DNA from: Primula veris
Taxonomy: Eukaryota > Streptophyta > Magnoliopsida > Ericales > Primulaceae
NCBI GenBank assembly: GCA_963682055.1
Contig: OY821746.1
Coordinates: forward strand, 18,341,992 to 18,405,991
Length of the DNA: 64,000 nt
Direction: 5' to 3'
Below, one piece after another: positions 45,161-58,500 of the stretch. Position numbers and translations under genes: made by a program. The notes beneath the pieces were generated by a model. The model worked only from the letters and a program-made list of their open reading frames with translations. It searched no databases and was not told the DNA's origin. Every line of letters begins with the position of its first letter. Positions within the stretch are counted from its first letter, which is position 1.

Positions 45161-45466
45161 GTAGATGAAGGTCCATGTGTGACTTCATGTGCTTGAATCA
45201 AGTAGTTCCTGACCACGGAACATGTTCTCAATTAACTGAGACATTCACTATATGGATTATAAAATCCGAGCGGAGGTGGTATTCTGCTTAAGTAATTACT
45301 TGATTGGTTTGGGATACGTAGAGACACGTTCTATGCCCTTGCGTGTTTTATTACGTGATCCACTTTTGTATTTGCCTTCGAGATGAAGGATCTTGGGAAG
45401 ACACGGTAGTGACTCGGTCTGATGATCGAGTCCCGTAAAGATTGAATCTAAGTTCATGATTCAGAC

Positions 45467-46305
45467 TAGGGGTGGGTTAGGGTCGGGACCCGACCCGTAA
45501 ACGCTCAACCCGTATCCCAACCTGATTGCTTTTGGAAGTGAAAAAAAAATCCTGATCCCGACCCAACAAAAGTCGGGACTTGACTTTTTTGGGATCCCGT
45601 AGGGTCGGGATAGGTTTATCCCGAATCTCACGACATATTTTTTTATTTTACGATGACGTCAATTTTAATTAACAATTTTCATTTGAAAAGTCTAAACATG
45701 TTATTAAAACGAAACATAATTCTAGTTTAAAAATAGCATTCCTAATAAATGAAAAAAGAAATTAACATGTAGTAGAAAAAATAGTGTGAAACTACAAATA
45801 CTGAAATAGATAAAAAAAAATGATACGTTTTTTATCAGATTCTTTTAGTATTTAGTTTTATTCACACAACAATTATCATAGTAAATGAGATAAATTATCA
45901 TTGAAAAAATTATTTAATCGGAAAATAATAATTATTTATCTTTCTTGAAAATAACAATATAATTTTTTAATTTAAGCATATTTTTTATTTTAATAGTTTC
46001 ATATATTCAAAACTATAAATTTATATTATACTTATATAATTATAACTAATATATAAGCATAAATGATTGTAGCTCATATGGTAGAATGCTTATATTGTAT
46101 GCTAGATGTATAAGGTTCAATTCTTATTACTTGCATTTGATATAAATTAATTTATATTTTTATATAAAATATAAATTAATTAAAAAATCGGGTCGGGTCG
46201 GGACACCCGACGAAATCAAAATTGTCACCCGATCCCGAAGTTTGCCGGATCGGAACAAAACCCGACATTTTCGGGTCGGTATTTCGGGATTTTTTCCCAG
46301 CCCTA
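45467..46305. mobile_element. Non-autonomous hAT element, 839 bp
   Basis: Ends TAGGGGTGGG and CCCAGCCCTA form the TIR. The exact 8-bp duplication ATTCAGAC is at 45459-45466 and 46306-46313. The sub-terminal regions are rich in GGGTCGGG/CCCGACCC, including a palindromic GGGTCGGGACCCGACCC at about 45481. The interior is AT-rich, without coding capacity, but holds a tRNA-like sequence at 46064-46135. Confidence 0.92.
46064..46135 (+). pseudogene. tRNA-like relic (tRNA-Ala-derived?)
   Basis: TGTAGCTCATATGGTAGAAT matches the D-arm/A box and GGTTCAATTC the T-arm/B box, with tRNA-like spacing of about 72 bases. The anticodon-arm equivalent CTTATATTGTATGCTAG aligns with that of tRNA-Ala (TGC), with C-to-T type changes. 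Stems are mostly lost, so it is not a working tRNA. Confidence 0.6.
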
Positions 46306-47713
46306 ATTCAGACTACACCCAGAAGGTGTTATGATGCTAAGTCGTCAGATTCTCTCACAATCGTTCGATCACTAGACATTGATATAAACCCGGTCCGTCC
46401 CAGATGAGACGATGAAGATATATTGAACCATGATGTTCATATCTAAGTACAATAAGTGCATTATTGTACTTGACGAACATCTTGTCTGCTGTGAATAGCA
46501 TAACTCGACACAATATCGCGCTAACACGCTGCCATCGAAATGACACTAAAGTATTTCCTTACCTTATGGTAATTTTGGAAATGGACATGTTTATCCCATT
46601 TGCGTCATCGAGTGTGCCTATCACCTTCGGTACTCGAATTAATACAAACCTTTTTCGGTTATACCTATGTTGGTTAATTATCAGACCCGCATAAGGGATA
46701 TTCCTAACATGGTCTGTCTTTACCATTAGGAATAAGACGATATCTTTAAGGTCTTGAAATGACTCCAAACGAATCACTCTGATCTACTCGTGCTCTATGA
46801 GACGACTAGAGAGTGTATATGGCTTTGAGCTCGTATTAGCTATATTTGAATTACATATGCACTGTCTCACGATCCAGATAAAACACTTGTCATATTTGAG
46901 GACAATTTGTTGTTATCGATCAAGAGAGACATGACTACATTATGCTATTTAGCATTTATCGTTGAAATAAATCTTCACATATGAAGTTTAAGAACATCTC
47001 GTTGAATGCTCGTTCTATTCCACGTTATATTTTCTTGCATGCAGTCGTGTTTAAGTAAATGAAGCATCTAGTCGAATGCTCACTGTTTCTTGGAATATGA
47101 AATCCTTGCACACGAGCATCCATGTGAATGCTTATTGCACTAATTACTATTTAGTCGAAATACTCACACCATGCCGTGTGTAAGTGAGGGGAGCATCTAG
47201 TCGCATGCTCGTATACCCTTTTTGTCCTTAAAATAAGGTTTTTCCTACTGGGTTTTCCTTAGCAGGGTTTTTAGCGAGATACGTTACCACCATATCTCAT
47301 TTTAAATTGCCGAAATTAGCGGAAGTATCATGTTGTATACTTCTTACCACTGTGTACTATTTTGTCATTCGACTAGAGGTTTTGTCCACTGGGTTTACTC
47401 TATCAAGATTTTAATGAGTCACTTGTTTTGTGGTTGATCCCCTACTACTACCACTGTTGCACTCTTTTTCATTCGATCAAATATTTTTCCATTAGGTTTG
47501 CTCTAGTAAGGTTTTGATGAGCCACACTGTTTTTGTGCTTAGTTACTTACATGGAATTTCGGTCTATATCATTCGGCTACACAGTTTCTTCTAGGTACCA
47601 GTTTTGCCTCACACTCGGTTTTTTGACCCTAAGATTTATGTGTTTAGCATTGTGAATGAACTCGACTCAGATCGACTTCATGAAGACGAAGAAATCAAGA
47701 CATTCAAATGGAG

Positions 47714-47922
47714 TGTTGTAGCATATTATTGGTCATATTGGGTCTTAGTCTATGAAATTTACTTATGTCTAAGTTGGTTTTCATAGATCTACTATATAAG
47801 AAGGGTTAGAGGATCTTATATACGTATCACTTTACATTCGATCGTATTAATAACAGATTCGTTTCTATCTTTATACTTATATCTCTGTATGTATATATGT
47901 GACTAATATATCACACAAAAGA
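47714..47922 (+). repeat. 3' LTR of the old copia
   Basis: It starts TGTTGTAGCATATTATTGG after a degenerate polypurine tract (CATTCAAATGGAG). It carries CTACTATATAAGAAGGG (TATA-like, about 47790) and lies 276 bp upstream of the ABCD2-like start codon in the same orientation. Confidence 0.87.
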
Positions 47923-47927
47923 GTTTG

Positions 47928-48198
47928 TTAAATGTAGTATAGTAGACTAAAATAAAGTAGTTTTCTTGGACAAGGGGTGCCAGTCTGAAAAACTATCTCT
48001 GTGATACTATTGGATTTTACAGTCTGTGGACCTCTCTGTTGATCCAATTGTTTCAGATGAGAGTTTTTCAGACTATAACAGGCTTCCTCTCCCCAGTTTT
48101 GTTCTAAAATTAAGGTCACCACCAAGTATAAAATTGTGCAGAGCTATATAATTAAATAAAGGCAGCGAAGTAAAAGCAAGTAAAGTAGTAAATATCCA
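47928..48198 (+). promoter_or_regulatory. Proximal promoter of the ABCD2-like gene
   Basis: Only about 270 bp separate the copia LTR from ATG 48199. CTATATAATTAAATAAA at 48144-48160 is the best TATA candidate, although it lies close to the ATG. Confidence 0.4.
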
Positions 48199-48331
48199 AT
48201 GATGAGCCATTCTTCTTTTTCTTCTTCTTCTCCACTCAACTGCTTATCCCACCACAAGGCTTTCAGATTCACCGCCACGTCACAACCTCCCCTAAAAACA
48301 ACAACAACAATAATAATAATATCATCATCAT

Positions 48332-48364
<33 letters not shown>

Positions 48365-48486
48365 TCATTAACCTCCCATCAATTACAACGATGAAGAGGA
48401 AAAAAAGTAATAAAAGAAGTGAAATATTCCCTATTTTCTCAGCTTCTTCAGAACCTGCTTCTTCTTCTGTTCAGGTCTCTCCCTCC

Positions 48487-48533
<47 letters not shown>

Positions 48534-51500
48534 TATCATATACAGGGGAAGATATATAGACATCAACTTGGGTATGTTTTTGTTAATTTAGTTTTAAAAG
48601 TAGTATGTTTTGTTAATTTATCCTAAGTTATAAACGATGCATTGTGAGAAGAGTCTAGAGGAGTGAATACGAAAACACTAGAATGATAAAAACTGCATTT
48701 TTGTCTTTTAAGTAGTATCACAATCAGTGTAAGTTTGTGTAAATAATTATTCGGTAATGCAACTTTTTCAAAAGAATTACCAAAAACACCCTTTAAAATT
48801 GTAGTAGAAAGTAGGACCATTACTGTATGTATCACTTTGTTCTATGCATATATCCACCACCCTTATAATTTCGGACAAAAATCTATTTGTGTTAACTTTT
48901 TTCTTTCCGTTTTTGGAAATTCCAGTTATTTTGGGACTTCCCAAAAAAGACCGACTATCTGTTAAATTGGGATGGAGAGAGTAGATTGTTTTCTGAAACT
49001 TTTTGGTAATATTTTGGGTCAAAGTGTAAAATTTAAAAACTATTGGAGTGTACTGTATTTTTTGTGTCTGGTGTTCGACACTACGATTTGTTATGTATTT
49101 TTTGGAGTGTTTGTTCTCGATAGCCGATAGGTTTTGGCGTATCGTGTTATCCTTACCATACATTTGATAACAATGGCTGAGTGAATTTTTATTGTGGGGT
49201 CGATAAATAAAGAATACTATTATTTTAGATAACATTTCTGGACTTTTGTCAAAGCACACATTTACAAAAGTAGCATAATTTTGTAAGGGGTCGTGACCGG
49301 AAAACCTTGGCTCCCACATAGCTCCGCCACTGGACTGTTCGTCTCATACAAAATTTGTTTTTATATAAGACAATGGAATCTTATATTACTATGTCAATGT
49401 CTCCAGTTTTAAATGGAATCAATTTGTCCTCTATAGTCTCTTTCGGGTGTAATTTGTTTTCTTGTGTATATATAACTTTGTACAAATCAAAAGTTACGAT
49501 TTGGGAAAACGTCCAATTAGAACAGAATAGGATCAATCACAGCTAAGAAGTACAATTACAGTGCATGGTGGTGAATCATGAACAGAAATGTATCATATTG
49601 GTCAAGTCGTGATTAAATGTGATTTTGAATCATTAAATTGTTATTGGTTACGTCCTTCCAAATTGCAGTTACTTGCGTTTCGTGTTTAGTGTAAAACAAA
49701 TCTGTTTTCCCTTTGTAAATAAATAACAATTCACGTATGTGACTGGGGATATATTCAAATGTGGATATATATAGGAGGATGCAGAAAGGAAAGGTCCGGA
49801 TCTTCCAACATTGGCTAAAAGATTTTGGAAAGTAGCAGCTCCTTATTGGTCATCTGATGATAAAACTGAAGCCAGGTTGCAGTTGGCTTCCGTTTTTGCA
49901 CTTACTTTAGCAACCACCGGCATCAGCGTCGGTTTCAACTTCCTTGGTCGCGACTTCTACAACGCCCTTTCCAGTTAAGAAAAATATTATTTTTACCCTT
50001 AACTCTTTTTATGTGCCATTCTCTCCCCCAATGAGTTGAAGTTGTAAAAGTAAAATACTTGGTTATCTACCTGAGCATCAATGGCTGAATAATAGGACAT
50101 TTTTATCATCCGTAACAAAGGGGAAATTTGTTAGATGACTATTTGAAGTTATTATGCTGGTGCCTTTTGGTTTAGGAAAGTTTCTAGGCCTTTTGTACCG
50201 TCATTTGTTCAAAGATAAATCACTCTGGTTTGTTTGGTCTGGCTTTCTTTTAGTAGAATCATGAATGAATCGACTGTAAATGGATCCAATGATATTCTTT
50301 TTGGTTATACAATTTTTTAGTATCCGCCTCTTCGTGATTATGAGTCAATTTGACATTTCTCAGTTGTATCTATGGAGCACTCAAATGGCTATTCGGTGCT
50401 ATTCTATATGAGAAAGTTGCTAGGCCTTTTGGATTCAGTCATTTTTCCAGCGTCGAATCTCTCTGGTTATTTTTGTTTGTTCTACCTTTTTTAGGTGAAT
50501 GAGTAATACGATATGTAAAGACGCCATACGCCTTTTCTATTGGAGATACAATTTTTTCCCATTATCCTTTTACATAACTAGACTATATTCGTTATTTTGA
50601 TTTTAAGTTTTTCTTTTCCCATACTGTTTTCTTGTTAGTTCACATTATAATTCGATAGTTTACCCTTTTATGTGGTTTTAAATATATACATTCAAGTATT
50701 GTTGGTAAATCTTAAAATGGTACATTAGTTTGAGTTGGAGTTGTGAAAAGTGGGTTAACGGTATTTTTCTTGTTGTACCTAGTACTTTACGTGATGCTTA
50801 CTTCAAGTGAAACAACATTAGAATGTTAACTATTTGCAGACCCCCAAATAAGCCTGATGTCAGGGTGAACCGGTGAAATATTTACCTGATCATTTTATAT
50901 TATTTTTGAATTCGCTTCTTTATATGGGCAGACAAGGACCAAGAGCAGTTCACCAAACAGTTGTTGTACTATCTTGCTGCTTTTGCTGGCGGAATTCCGG
51001 TGAGCAAACTGCTGTCACTCTTTTAGGTATCCTCTCAATGTCTTCTCGTGCACATTTAATAGTCAAAATATGTTTCAAACTCCAATGGATAGCAATAAAC
51101 TTGAAAGGCATACGAATTATGATTTAAATACCGAGGACTGCACGGGATTCTTCATAGTTATCCTGTGCCATCTCTTGAAAGAGTACGTTCTTTTGATATG
51201 AGTAGTTTAACTAATTGTCTGTCGATTCTATAAATATTTTAATATCTTGACATGCTACAATTGTAAATGGAACTTTTTTTTGGCTCCCTATAATGTTATA
51301 TGTTTGTATTGCAGCTTTTCGTGTTGAGGGACTACGCGAGAGAAACTCTTTCATTACGGTGGAGGTCGTGGATGACAAGCTATTACTTGGATCGATATTT
51401 ACAAAATCAAACCTTTTATAAGATTCAATCCCAATCAATAATTGATAATCCAGATCAGCGCATTGTTGATGATCTGAGTTCATTTACTGGGACAGCACTT

Positions 51501-54500
51501 GCGTTCTCTTTAACACTTTTCAATGCTGCTGTAGATTTGGTATCTTTCAGCAATATATTATATGGAATCTACCCACCATTGTTTATCATACTTCTTGTGT
51601 ATTCAATTGGTGGTACTGCAATCAGTGTATTCCTTGGAAGGGTAAGTTCATAGTTGCCCTTTAATTGTTGGGTGAAAAGAAATAACCCCATGTGCTATCA
51701 ATGTCTTGCAAATAACACCTATGTAGTTTGGTTGTTAGAGATTAACCTCCACCTACTAACTTTTGCAAACAACCCCATCATCAATTTTTAAATGCCATAA
51801 CTTTGTATTTCATAGTCCCTTTTGTGTAATTGTTGTTCTAATATGTGTATTTGTTTATACATGTATCATAACGGTTATAAAAAAAACACGGCATTTTTTT
51901 TCTTACCAAAAATGATGTTAACCCAAACTCAGCACTTGCACCGCATAGATATAAAAAAAACTCATAAATGAGAAATTAGAATTATCCAAAACGGATGACC
52001 TGGCACAAAGCAATGTTATTTCAACGATGAATGGAAATTGATTGCAAAATTTATATAGTATCTGGGTTTAAATGAAAGTACATGCGGTTTTTCTGTAAAA
52101 TTCTCTCGGTACAAGTGGGTTATTTGTACTTTACCCTGAATTGTTCAATCCCTTGCAGTAAAGACGATTATAATGTTAGTGAAAATGGCCCAAAACGCTG
52201 ATAATAGTTTCATTTGTTATTTAGGGACTTGTGACCCTTAACTTTTTGCAAGAGAAAAAAGAAGCGGATTTTCGATTCGGAATGGTGCGTATTCGAGAAA
52301 ATGCTGAATCAATAGCATTTTATGGGGGTGAAGAGAATGAAAAGCAACTACTGTTGCAACGCTTTAGGAGCGCTTTTGAAAATTTAACTGTAAGGGATCT
52401 TCTTAACTTGTCACTTGCTTATGGTTTTTTTTTTTGGCCTTCTGCTCTTACCAAGTTCTGTAAGTAGATGATCTTTTGATATCTGTTCTCTTTTGATAAC
52501 CTAGTCCTTACCTTGTTGTCTAATGGACCAATAGTATAAGATTTAGACGGGATGATTACGTGAATTTTAAATATTCAAACACACAGAGGATTGAACAACA
52601 GTAGGTAGTTCTTGGAAGATTATAGCTTAAACTATCATTGGTGTCAACTTGGTACGCGTAAATATATTTTCAAGATAAAAATTTCTACTGAACATGGAAG
52701 AAGAAAGTAGAAGCAGCAAATGCCAAAGGAAGAGATAACCAACTACAAAAATTAAAAATTGTGTGAAACTTAGCAAAAGTTGCCTTAATATTTCCAAAAC
52801 GATTCTCTCCTCTACTTGTGATGGATAATGTAGAATCTATTTACAGTAAATAACATACTAATCAATTTCCAAAGCAGAAGGAGAAAAAAGAATCACTGTT
52901 GCTTCTCGAAAAGAAACAATAACCACGATTTACCTGTAAAAGAACTATAAAGACTATTTTTATTGACCCAATTTACAAGCTTTTTCCTCCTTTCTCTCCC
53001 CCCAAACTGAGAAGGTTTGATCTTTCACAACACATCTTGCTTTCAAGATGGACAATTATAACCCAAAACAAAGATATTCCATCAGGAAGACTGCTTTTAT
53101 CTGTTTAACCAAAATCACCTCGTTTTTAAGGAAGTCTAAATACTCCTTTAAATTTAACTTCTACTATATCGTGTGAATTGATGTTGCTTTAAAATTGAAT
53201 TGGCGGTCGATATTGTTTAATTTTTCTAGCAATGGACTGCTGCAAACCGTGGGGTTGAAGTTTTATCTTCTTTAGAAATTCAGAAATTAAATTCGTGAAT
53301 ACTCTTCTGTCAGTGTCGGGTGTAATTGCTACCCCTATCTGACACGTGTATGATGTATAGAGTGTCTAAACTGCATGAACTTATGCTGAACTCTGATTGT
53401 AGTTCTTGTTCACCTCATGAATATCATAGAGATGACCATCTAATACTTTCATCAAAAAATTATTTGCAGAAATTATTGATATCTTCAAGAAATCTGGATT
53501 TTTTCACGAGTGGTTATCGCTATTTGATTCAAATTCTTCCGGCGGCTGTCGTTGCACCAATGTTTTTTGCAGGGAAAATTGAGTTTGGCGTCATCAACCA
53601 ATCTGTCTCTGCTTTTAATCACATACTTGGAGATTTTTCATTAATTGTTTATCAATTCCAGGCAATCAGTGCTTTCTCAGCTGTCATTGACAGACTAGGT
53701 ACTTCATCTTCCTATTTTTAACCAATCTGATGTTTAAGTGTTAATTATCTCAAGTAGACGATTTTTTTTTAAGAAGGTTAGTTAGACGTTGTTTTCCAAT
53801 TTTGAGCAATTTTTAATAAGCCTCGAGTTTTTTTAATCTGCTGTAGTACTTTTGATGCAATTTTTAATAAATATTTATCCACTCTTGTAGGTTCTGTTGA
53901 TTCTTGCGACAAATTTTTAAATACAGAAATAGTCTCTTTCATACACCATTCTATGAGCTTTTAATAAATAGTTCACGATACTACTGAATTTACAATGTAG
54001 GCACCAATCTTATACAACATTAAACAATAACCAACTTTTAATTTCAACTTAAAGGCATTGGTTTTGTACTAATTATTCTATCACCCTGCTGTACTAAGTA
54101 CAATTCTACACAAAACCGGAAAATTGTAGACCAGCGTAAAAACCAAAGATTTAAGCATTTATGGAATTTGATCTCTGTTTTAAAAAGCTGGCTTCGTAGT
54201 AAAAAAACACGATTCAAAGCTTAAAACACCCTTAAAAAGCTCAATTTTTAGGTTGCTAATAGCTTACGCCTTTGCGCTTTTAGCGTAGCTCTTGCAAAAA
54301 CGCTTTAGCTACGTTTTTGCTTTTTAAAACATTGTATTTTATAGGTTGGTTTACTAATTGTGATAGTTATGTAAATTGGTCCCTAACATTTGATTAGTTG
54401 GTGTGCTACATGTTAGATCATGTGTATAATGGTGTTGGAACTATGAAATGCAATAGTATGGATTTGTGAAAAGGTGATAGGTTGGTGCACGAATATGTTG

Positions 54501-57500
54501 GCTCGTTTAACACTTGCGTTTGGTGTAGTACTTTTGTAAAACTTCAATTTCGTCCTCTATCTCTCTCTCGTCACTCCTGTAGGTGTTTCCAGACTGTTTG
54601 CTAGAATAACTAATCTAAGTTTTAACTCCCCTTTTGACATGGATTTCATGTCCCGCAGGTGAATTTGATGACTTCTTGGATAGCAGTAATAGCTCTAATC
54701 ATCTCTCTGATCAATCAGAAGAAGAGATACGTCTTCTGTATTGCAGCAAAAATGTGAGCGTGTCATCATCTTTGTTGCAGTACTGTGGACCTGCTGTACA
54801 GGACAGCCATAAAGTGTTGCTTCACATTGACAACTTAAATTTACAGACACCATTAAGTAAAGGTTTACTTATTAGGAACTTGTCCCTGGCGATATACGAA
54901 CAGGATCATTTGCTGGTACAGTTTCTTCTTCTGCTCTAATCTAATCTGTAAGGGTACAGTGCCAGAATAGTTCCAATTTTTCTGGATAAAGATACTTGAT
55001 CCTCATTGTTCAGTTGTTACACTAGTGTCCCCATACTTTGGGTAAAATTCGATGTGTAGCATTGTAGTTTTAAATGAAGCTCCATTACTCCCAATAGTTT
55101 GAATATTTTATACTAATAGAGCCCATCCAACATTATTGGTCTCCTAGTGAATGAACCCTCAGTGTAATTTACTGAAACTATGGAGACCATAATGTTGAAT
55201 ATGGAGACCGTATGTATAGCTTATTGAAACATTGAGTACCAACAGTGTACAGTTAGAACTATAGGGACCTTACAAAATTTATTCCAAAGTATGGAAACTA
55301 TTTCTGCAAAACACTATTGGTGCTGTAGTGAAGGAAGGATCTGTCAGTAATTCATGGAATCTGTGAGGACTAACACTGTCGTGATTGGAACTAAGAGGAC
55401 CATATCTATAGCTTAGTCAATCAATTAGGTCCGAGAGCGTCACAAATAAAGCTAGTATAGGGACCAAATAGATTTTTTATCCTTAAGTATGCAGACCAAT
55501 TCCGTAATCCACCCTTTCATTAGGTTAAGTATGCTGCTGACCCGGCTATATACTTAATCTTGAGTGTGATATAATCTGTAGGTGTATAATCAATTATTGC
55601 ATCAACAGGTTACAGGACCGAGTGGGAGCGGTAAAACTTCATTGTTGAGAGCTGTTGCTGGTCTCTGGAGCACTGGAAATGGAGAAATAAAGCTGTATGT
55701 GGAAGACTTAAAGGATCCTTCTACGAAGGGTATTACCAGTGTTAGTGACATAAATAAGAAACTAGAACAACCAAATCGCAGAAATTATCAAGGTGTATTT
55801 TTCCTCCCTCAAAGGCCTTATATGGTTCTGGGAACACTGCGTCAACAATTGCTCTATCCTACATGGACCGGAGATTCATCTTCTACTTCAGATGAAACAT
55901 CAGCTGGTAATTTTTTTTTTTACCATGCTAGAGTCCTGATATGATTGATTTCTAAGGCAAAAGGCAGTAATAAGATAAATTTTGTGCTTCTATATTTCCT
56001 TTTTAGAGAAGTCCATCATTTGCTTTTTCCAAGAGAAACTACAACTTAAAAAAGGAGAGAGGCCTGGAAAGTACGCGCTGTGTCATGAATAGGATCTTCA
56101 GCAAGTAAGCAATTAGGACATAGGAACAGAATAGAAAGGGGAACCAACATTTTTCTATGGTCCAATTATTGTCAAGTGGTTCTGACAATTTTCACATTTT
56201 AAAGTAGCAAATTACTTTTTTTTTTTAATAAGCAGAGTAGCAAATTACTTGCATTTAATATGAGGTACTGTATGAGTAGAATGTTGAAATTTAGTGGAGA
56301 AATAGTCCTGTTTTCGGTCCTTCTTCAGATGATTGTTCCATTAGTGGGAAAAAAATCGTTGTAACCCAGAACATATGTAAGTACTGGAACAAAACATAAA
56401 CTTAGAATTTTACCAGCTAATGGATACACTCACCCTTATATGTAAAGGAGAGAAATATGGTGAACAAGAATGGAAAAAACAATTGGAAATCCACTTTGCG
56501 AACAGAGAGGGAAAACTGCCCAGTAGTTAATTCTCCGGATGTGGTGTTTTTTATATCGACCTCCATCACAAGATAAAACCCTACACATAGACAAGTTCAA
56601 ACCTAAATAGATTAAATTCCTAAAGCAGTCTTAAAATGCTCCACATGGCAGTTTTCATTATTTACCAACCCCTGCTGCATCCAATGCGTCCCTTTATAAA
56701 GATGAATGCCTGTCTGAGCTGACAAATGGTACAGTCATTTTAGAGTTCTTTTGGACAAAAAGGTCTTTAGATTAGGTCTTCATGTTGACTTTCTTGCAAT
56801 ATAGACCCTTTTTACGAAGGGGCAAGGGTCCTATATCTGCAATAAGCAAAATTCTTTCAGGCATTTCCGCACATATCCAGAACAGCGTCTACATACTTGA
56901 AGCAAATCTGTAATATGGGTTTCGGCTGGGGTTTATGTGAAATTATTACAACTTTATAAAACACTTGTGGAATTGATTACAGGATTCCTCTTTTCACTTC
57001 TACCTTATGGAGAATTCGTAATAAATATACCGCTCGACACATGGAGGTGATTCATAATTTGAAATGCTATGAACATGCCTTGTTTTAGATGAAGTACCTA
57101 TTTCTAAACACAGATATATAGATAAGTTCGTACATTTTTTAGACCCACTTAAAATGTACTAATGTGGTTATATACTGTGATACTCTATGCCACACGTCCA
57201 TGTTTTGTCTCTTTAATCTTTTGAAGTGTAACAGAAATTCACCTGAACATGTTATGCTGTTTTTCTCACCTTATGTTTGTGGTCACGTCATGCTTCTTAG
57301 TTAACTTACTTTTCCAACAGGTGCATTGCCTTTTTTGATGCTCAGGCCAAACTCGAAATCTGAATGTCTGAAGCATAACAAGCCCACTACGGATGATTTT
57401 ATTCAAGTCCTTGAAGATGTTCGCCTCAGCTATATATTATCTCGTATCAACGGTCTAGATTCTATATGCGAGTGGTCTAGTGTTCTCTCTCTAGGGGAGC

Positions 57501-58500
57501 AGCAGCGCCTGGCTTTTGCACGTGTCTTGCTTTCAAAGCCATACCTAGTGCTATTGGATGAGTCCACCAGTGCCCTAGATGAAGCCAATGAGGTATATGT
57601 GATTTTTATCAAGTATAGTCCCTTGTTTTTATTTCTCCCCGTGTCTCTAATTGTTAGTCCTATATTACTTTTTAGAAAGTTTCAAACTGTTTGTCCATTC
57701 CTACAAAGCCAATGGAATAAATAGTAATGTACTCATTTTACTCTTGTTACTTCTTTTCACACAATCCAATACAGTTCAAAACGTAATTGCAAGGTTAGAT
57801 AGAGTCGGAAGGCCAAGTTTTGTTTAAGCATTTAGTCCATGATTATAAACATTTGTATTCCAGCACTTCTCATCAATTTGGGAAGGAGGGAGTAGGTATA
57901 TCTGTATTTGCCTAGGAATAATATTCTTGCTTTTGTTGCTGGATAAATGTCCAAAAACCTCAAAAAAACCTTTTAGTTGTATGTCTGGCCAGTTCTCTGG
58001 CCATAAGTTTGTGTTTGTCCCAAAACTAGGTTTAGGGGAAGAAAACAATATGTTGGTCTAATTGACATACGATATGAACATTAAGGAAGGTCACTTCATT
58101 TCTAAGGCATTGGCATGTAAAATTTTGAAGCCCGCATCTTAGAAATTATGTATTAAATGTTACAGGTAAACTTCAAAACATATAATCTCAACGTTGTTTT
58201 GATGCTTCATCGCTAGTAAAAGGAAATTCTTGTGAAAATTAACAGTCTATTATGAAAGGTAGCTAGTATTTCTATTTTCTACCTTTGTTAATATTCTGAT
58301 CTTGTTTTTTTCAGGCCCATCTATACCAGCAACTCAACACAGCTGGGATAACATACGTAAGCATTGGTCACCGAAGAACCCTTTACAAGTACCATAACAA
58401 AGTCCTTCGTATATCAAATTTAGACCCTTTAGGCACACAACAAAATTGGTCCCTCGAGTCGGTTATTCAAAACCCCGTGTACGATTCCTCCAGGCAGTAG
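48199..58500 (+). CDS. ABCD2: Chloroplast ABC half-transporter, ABCD2-like, ten exons, 758 aa
   Basis: Exons: 48199-48474, 49775-49973, 50932-50999, 51315-51641, 52225-52389, 53470-53698, 54659-54915, 55609-55906, 57321-57592 and 58315-58500; phases agree and no stop is met. Residues 1-92 are Ser/Thr/Asn-rich, a probable plastid transit peptide. The membrane domain (about 115-425) includes FALTLATTGISVGFNFLGRD, the EAA-like RIRENAESIAFYGG and later helices. The nucleotide-binding domain has Walker A GPSGSGKT (510-517), a Q-loop region FFLPQRPYMVLGT, signature LSLGEQQ (662-668), Walker B LVLLDE with D686/E687, and switch His716. Subfamily-D half-transporters dimerise and move acyl-type substrates in peroxisomes, but the plastid-type N-terminus fits ABCD2; the substrate is not known to me. 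Length fits the family (about 700 aa). The donor of exon 2 is GTTAAG. I chose ATG 48199; the next codon is also ATG. Confidence 0.94.
48334..48363 (+). repeat. AAT microsatellite inside the ABCD2-like first exon
   Basis: About ten AAT units encode the poly-Asn run in the transit peptide region. Shorter ACA/ATA triplets precede it. Confidence 0.95.
48475..49774 (+). other. ABCD2-like intron 1
   Basis: The intron is 1.3 kb with GT-AG borders. The minus-strand 180-codon frame at 48777-49319 has no recognisable domain. AGTGGCGGAGCTATGTGG (minus strand, about 49330) is reminiscent of transposon ends, so part of it may be an old insertion. Confidence 0.5.
48481..48530 (+). repeat. CT/TA dinucleotide microsatellite at the intron 1 start
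   Basis: (CT)n followed by (AT)n begins six bases after the exon 1 splice donor. Confidence 0.95.

Larger units (their letters stand above)
40373..47922 (+). mobile_element. Old degenerate Ty1/copia element (Ale/Retrofit-like)
   Basis: LTRs at 40373-40598 and 47714-47922 share TTACTTATGTCTAA, ATACGTATCACTTTACATTC and ATTCGTTTCT. Exact 5-bp duplications GTTTG flank it (40368-40372, 47923-47927). Relics on the plus strand include integrase (CGACTACAAATGATTGCACG for RLQMIAR; then IDIQTPYAYQLVTGY at about 44030) and RT (LEIDYEMVYFLVMDIITVHY at about 45014). The 3' end has the lineage's typical GGTTTTNNCCACTGGGTTT phrases (about 47240-47520). All frames are destroyed. It contains a hAT insertion at 45467-46305. 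Confidence 0.85.

Noticed and set aside
46064..46135. Functional tRNA gene
   Set aside because: A and B boxes are present but the acceptor and anticodon stems do not pair; kept only as a relic inside the hAT element.
48777..49319. 180-codon minus-strand ORF in ABCD2 intron 1
   Set aside because: No domain, no regulatory signals, AT-rich low-complexity composition; most likely chance or remnant of an old insertion.
54160..54340. Palindromic-looking stretch with TTAGCGTAGC/GCTACG in ABCD2 intron 6
   Set aside because: Weak local inverted repeats only; no terminal repeats or duplication to support a mobile element.
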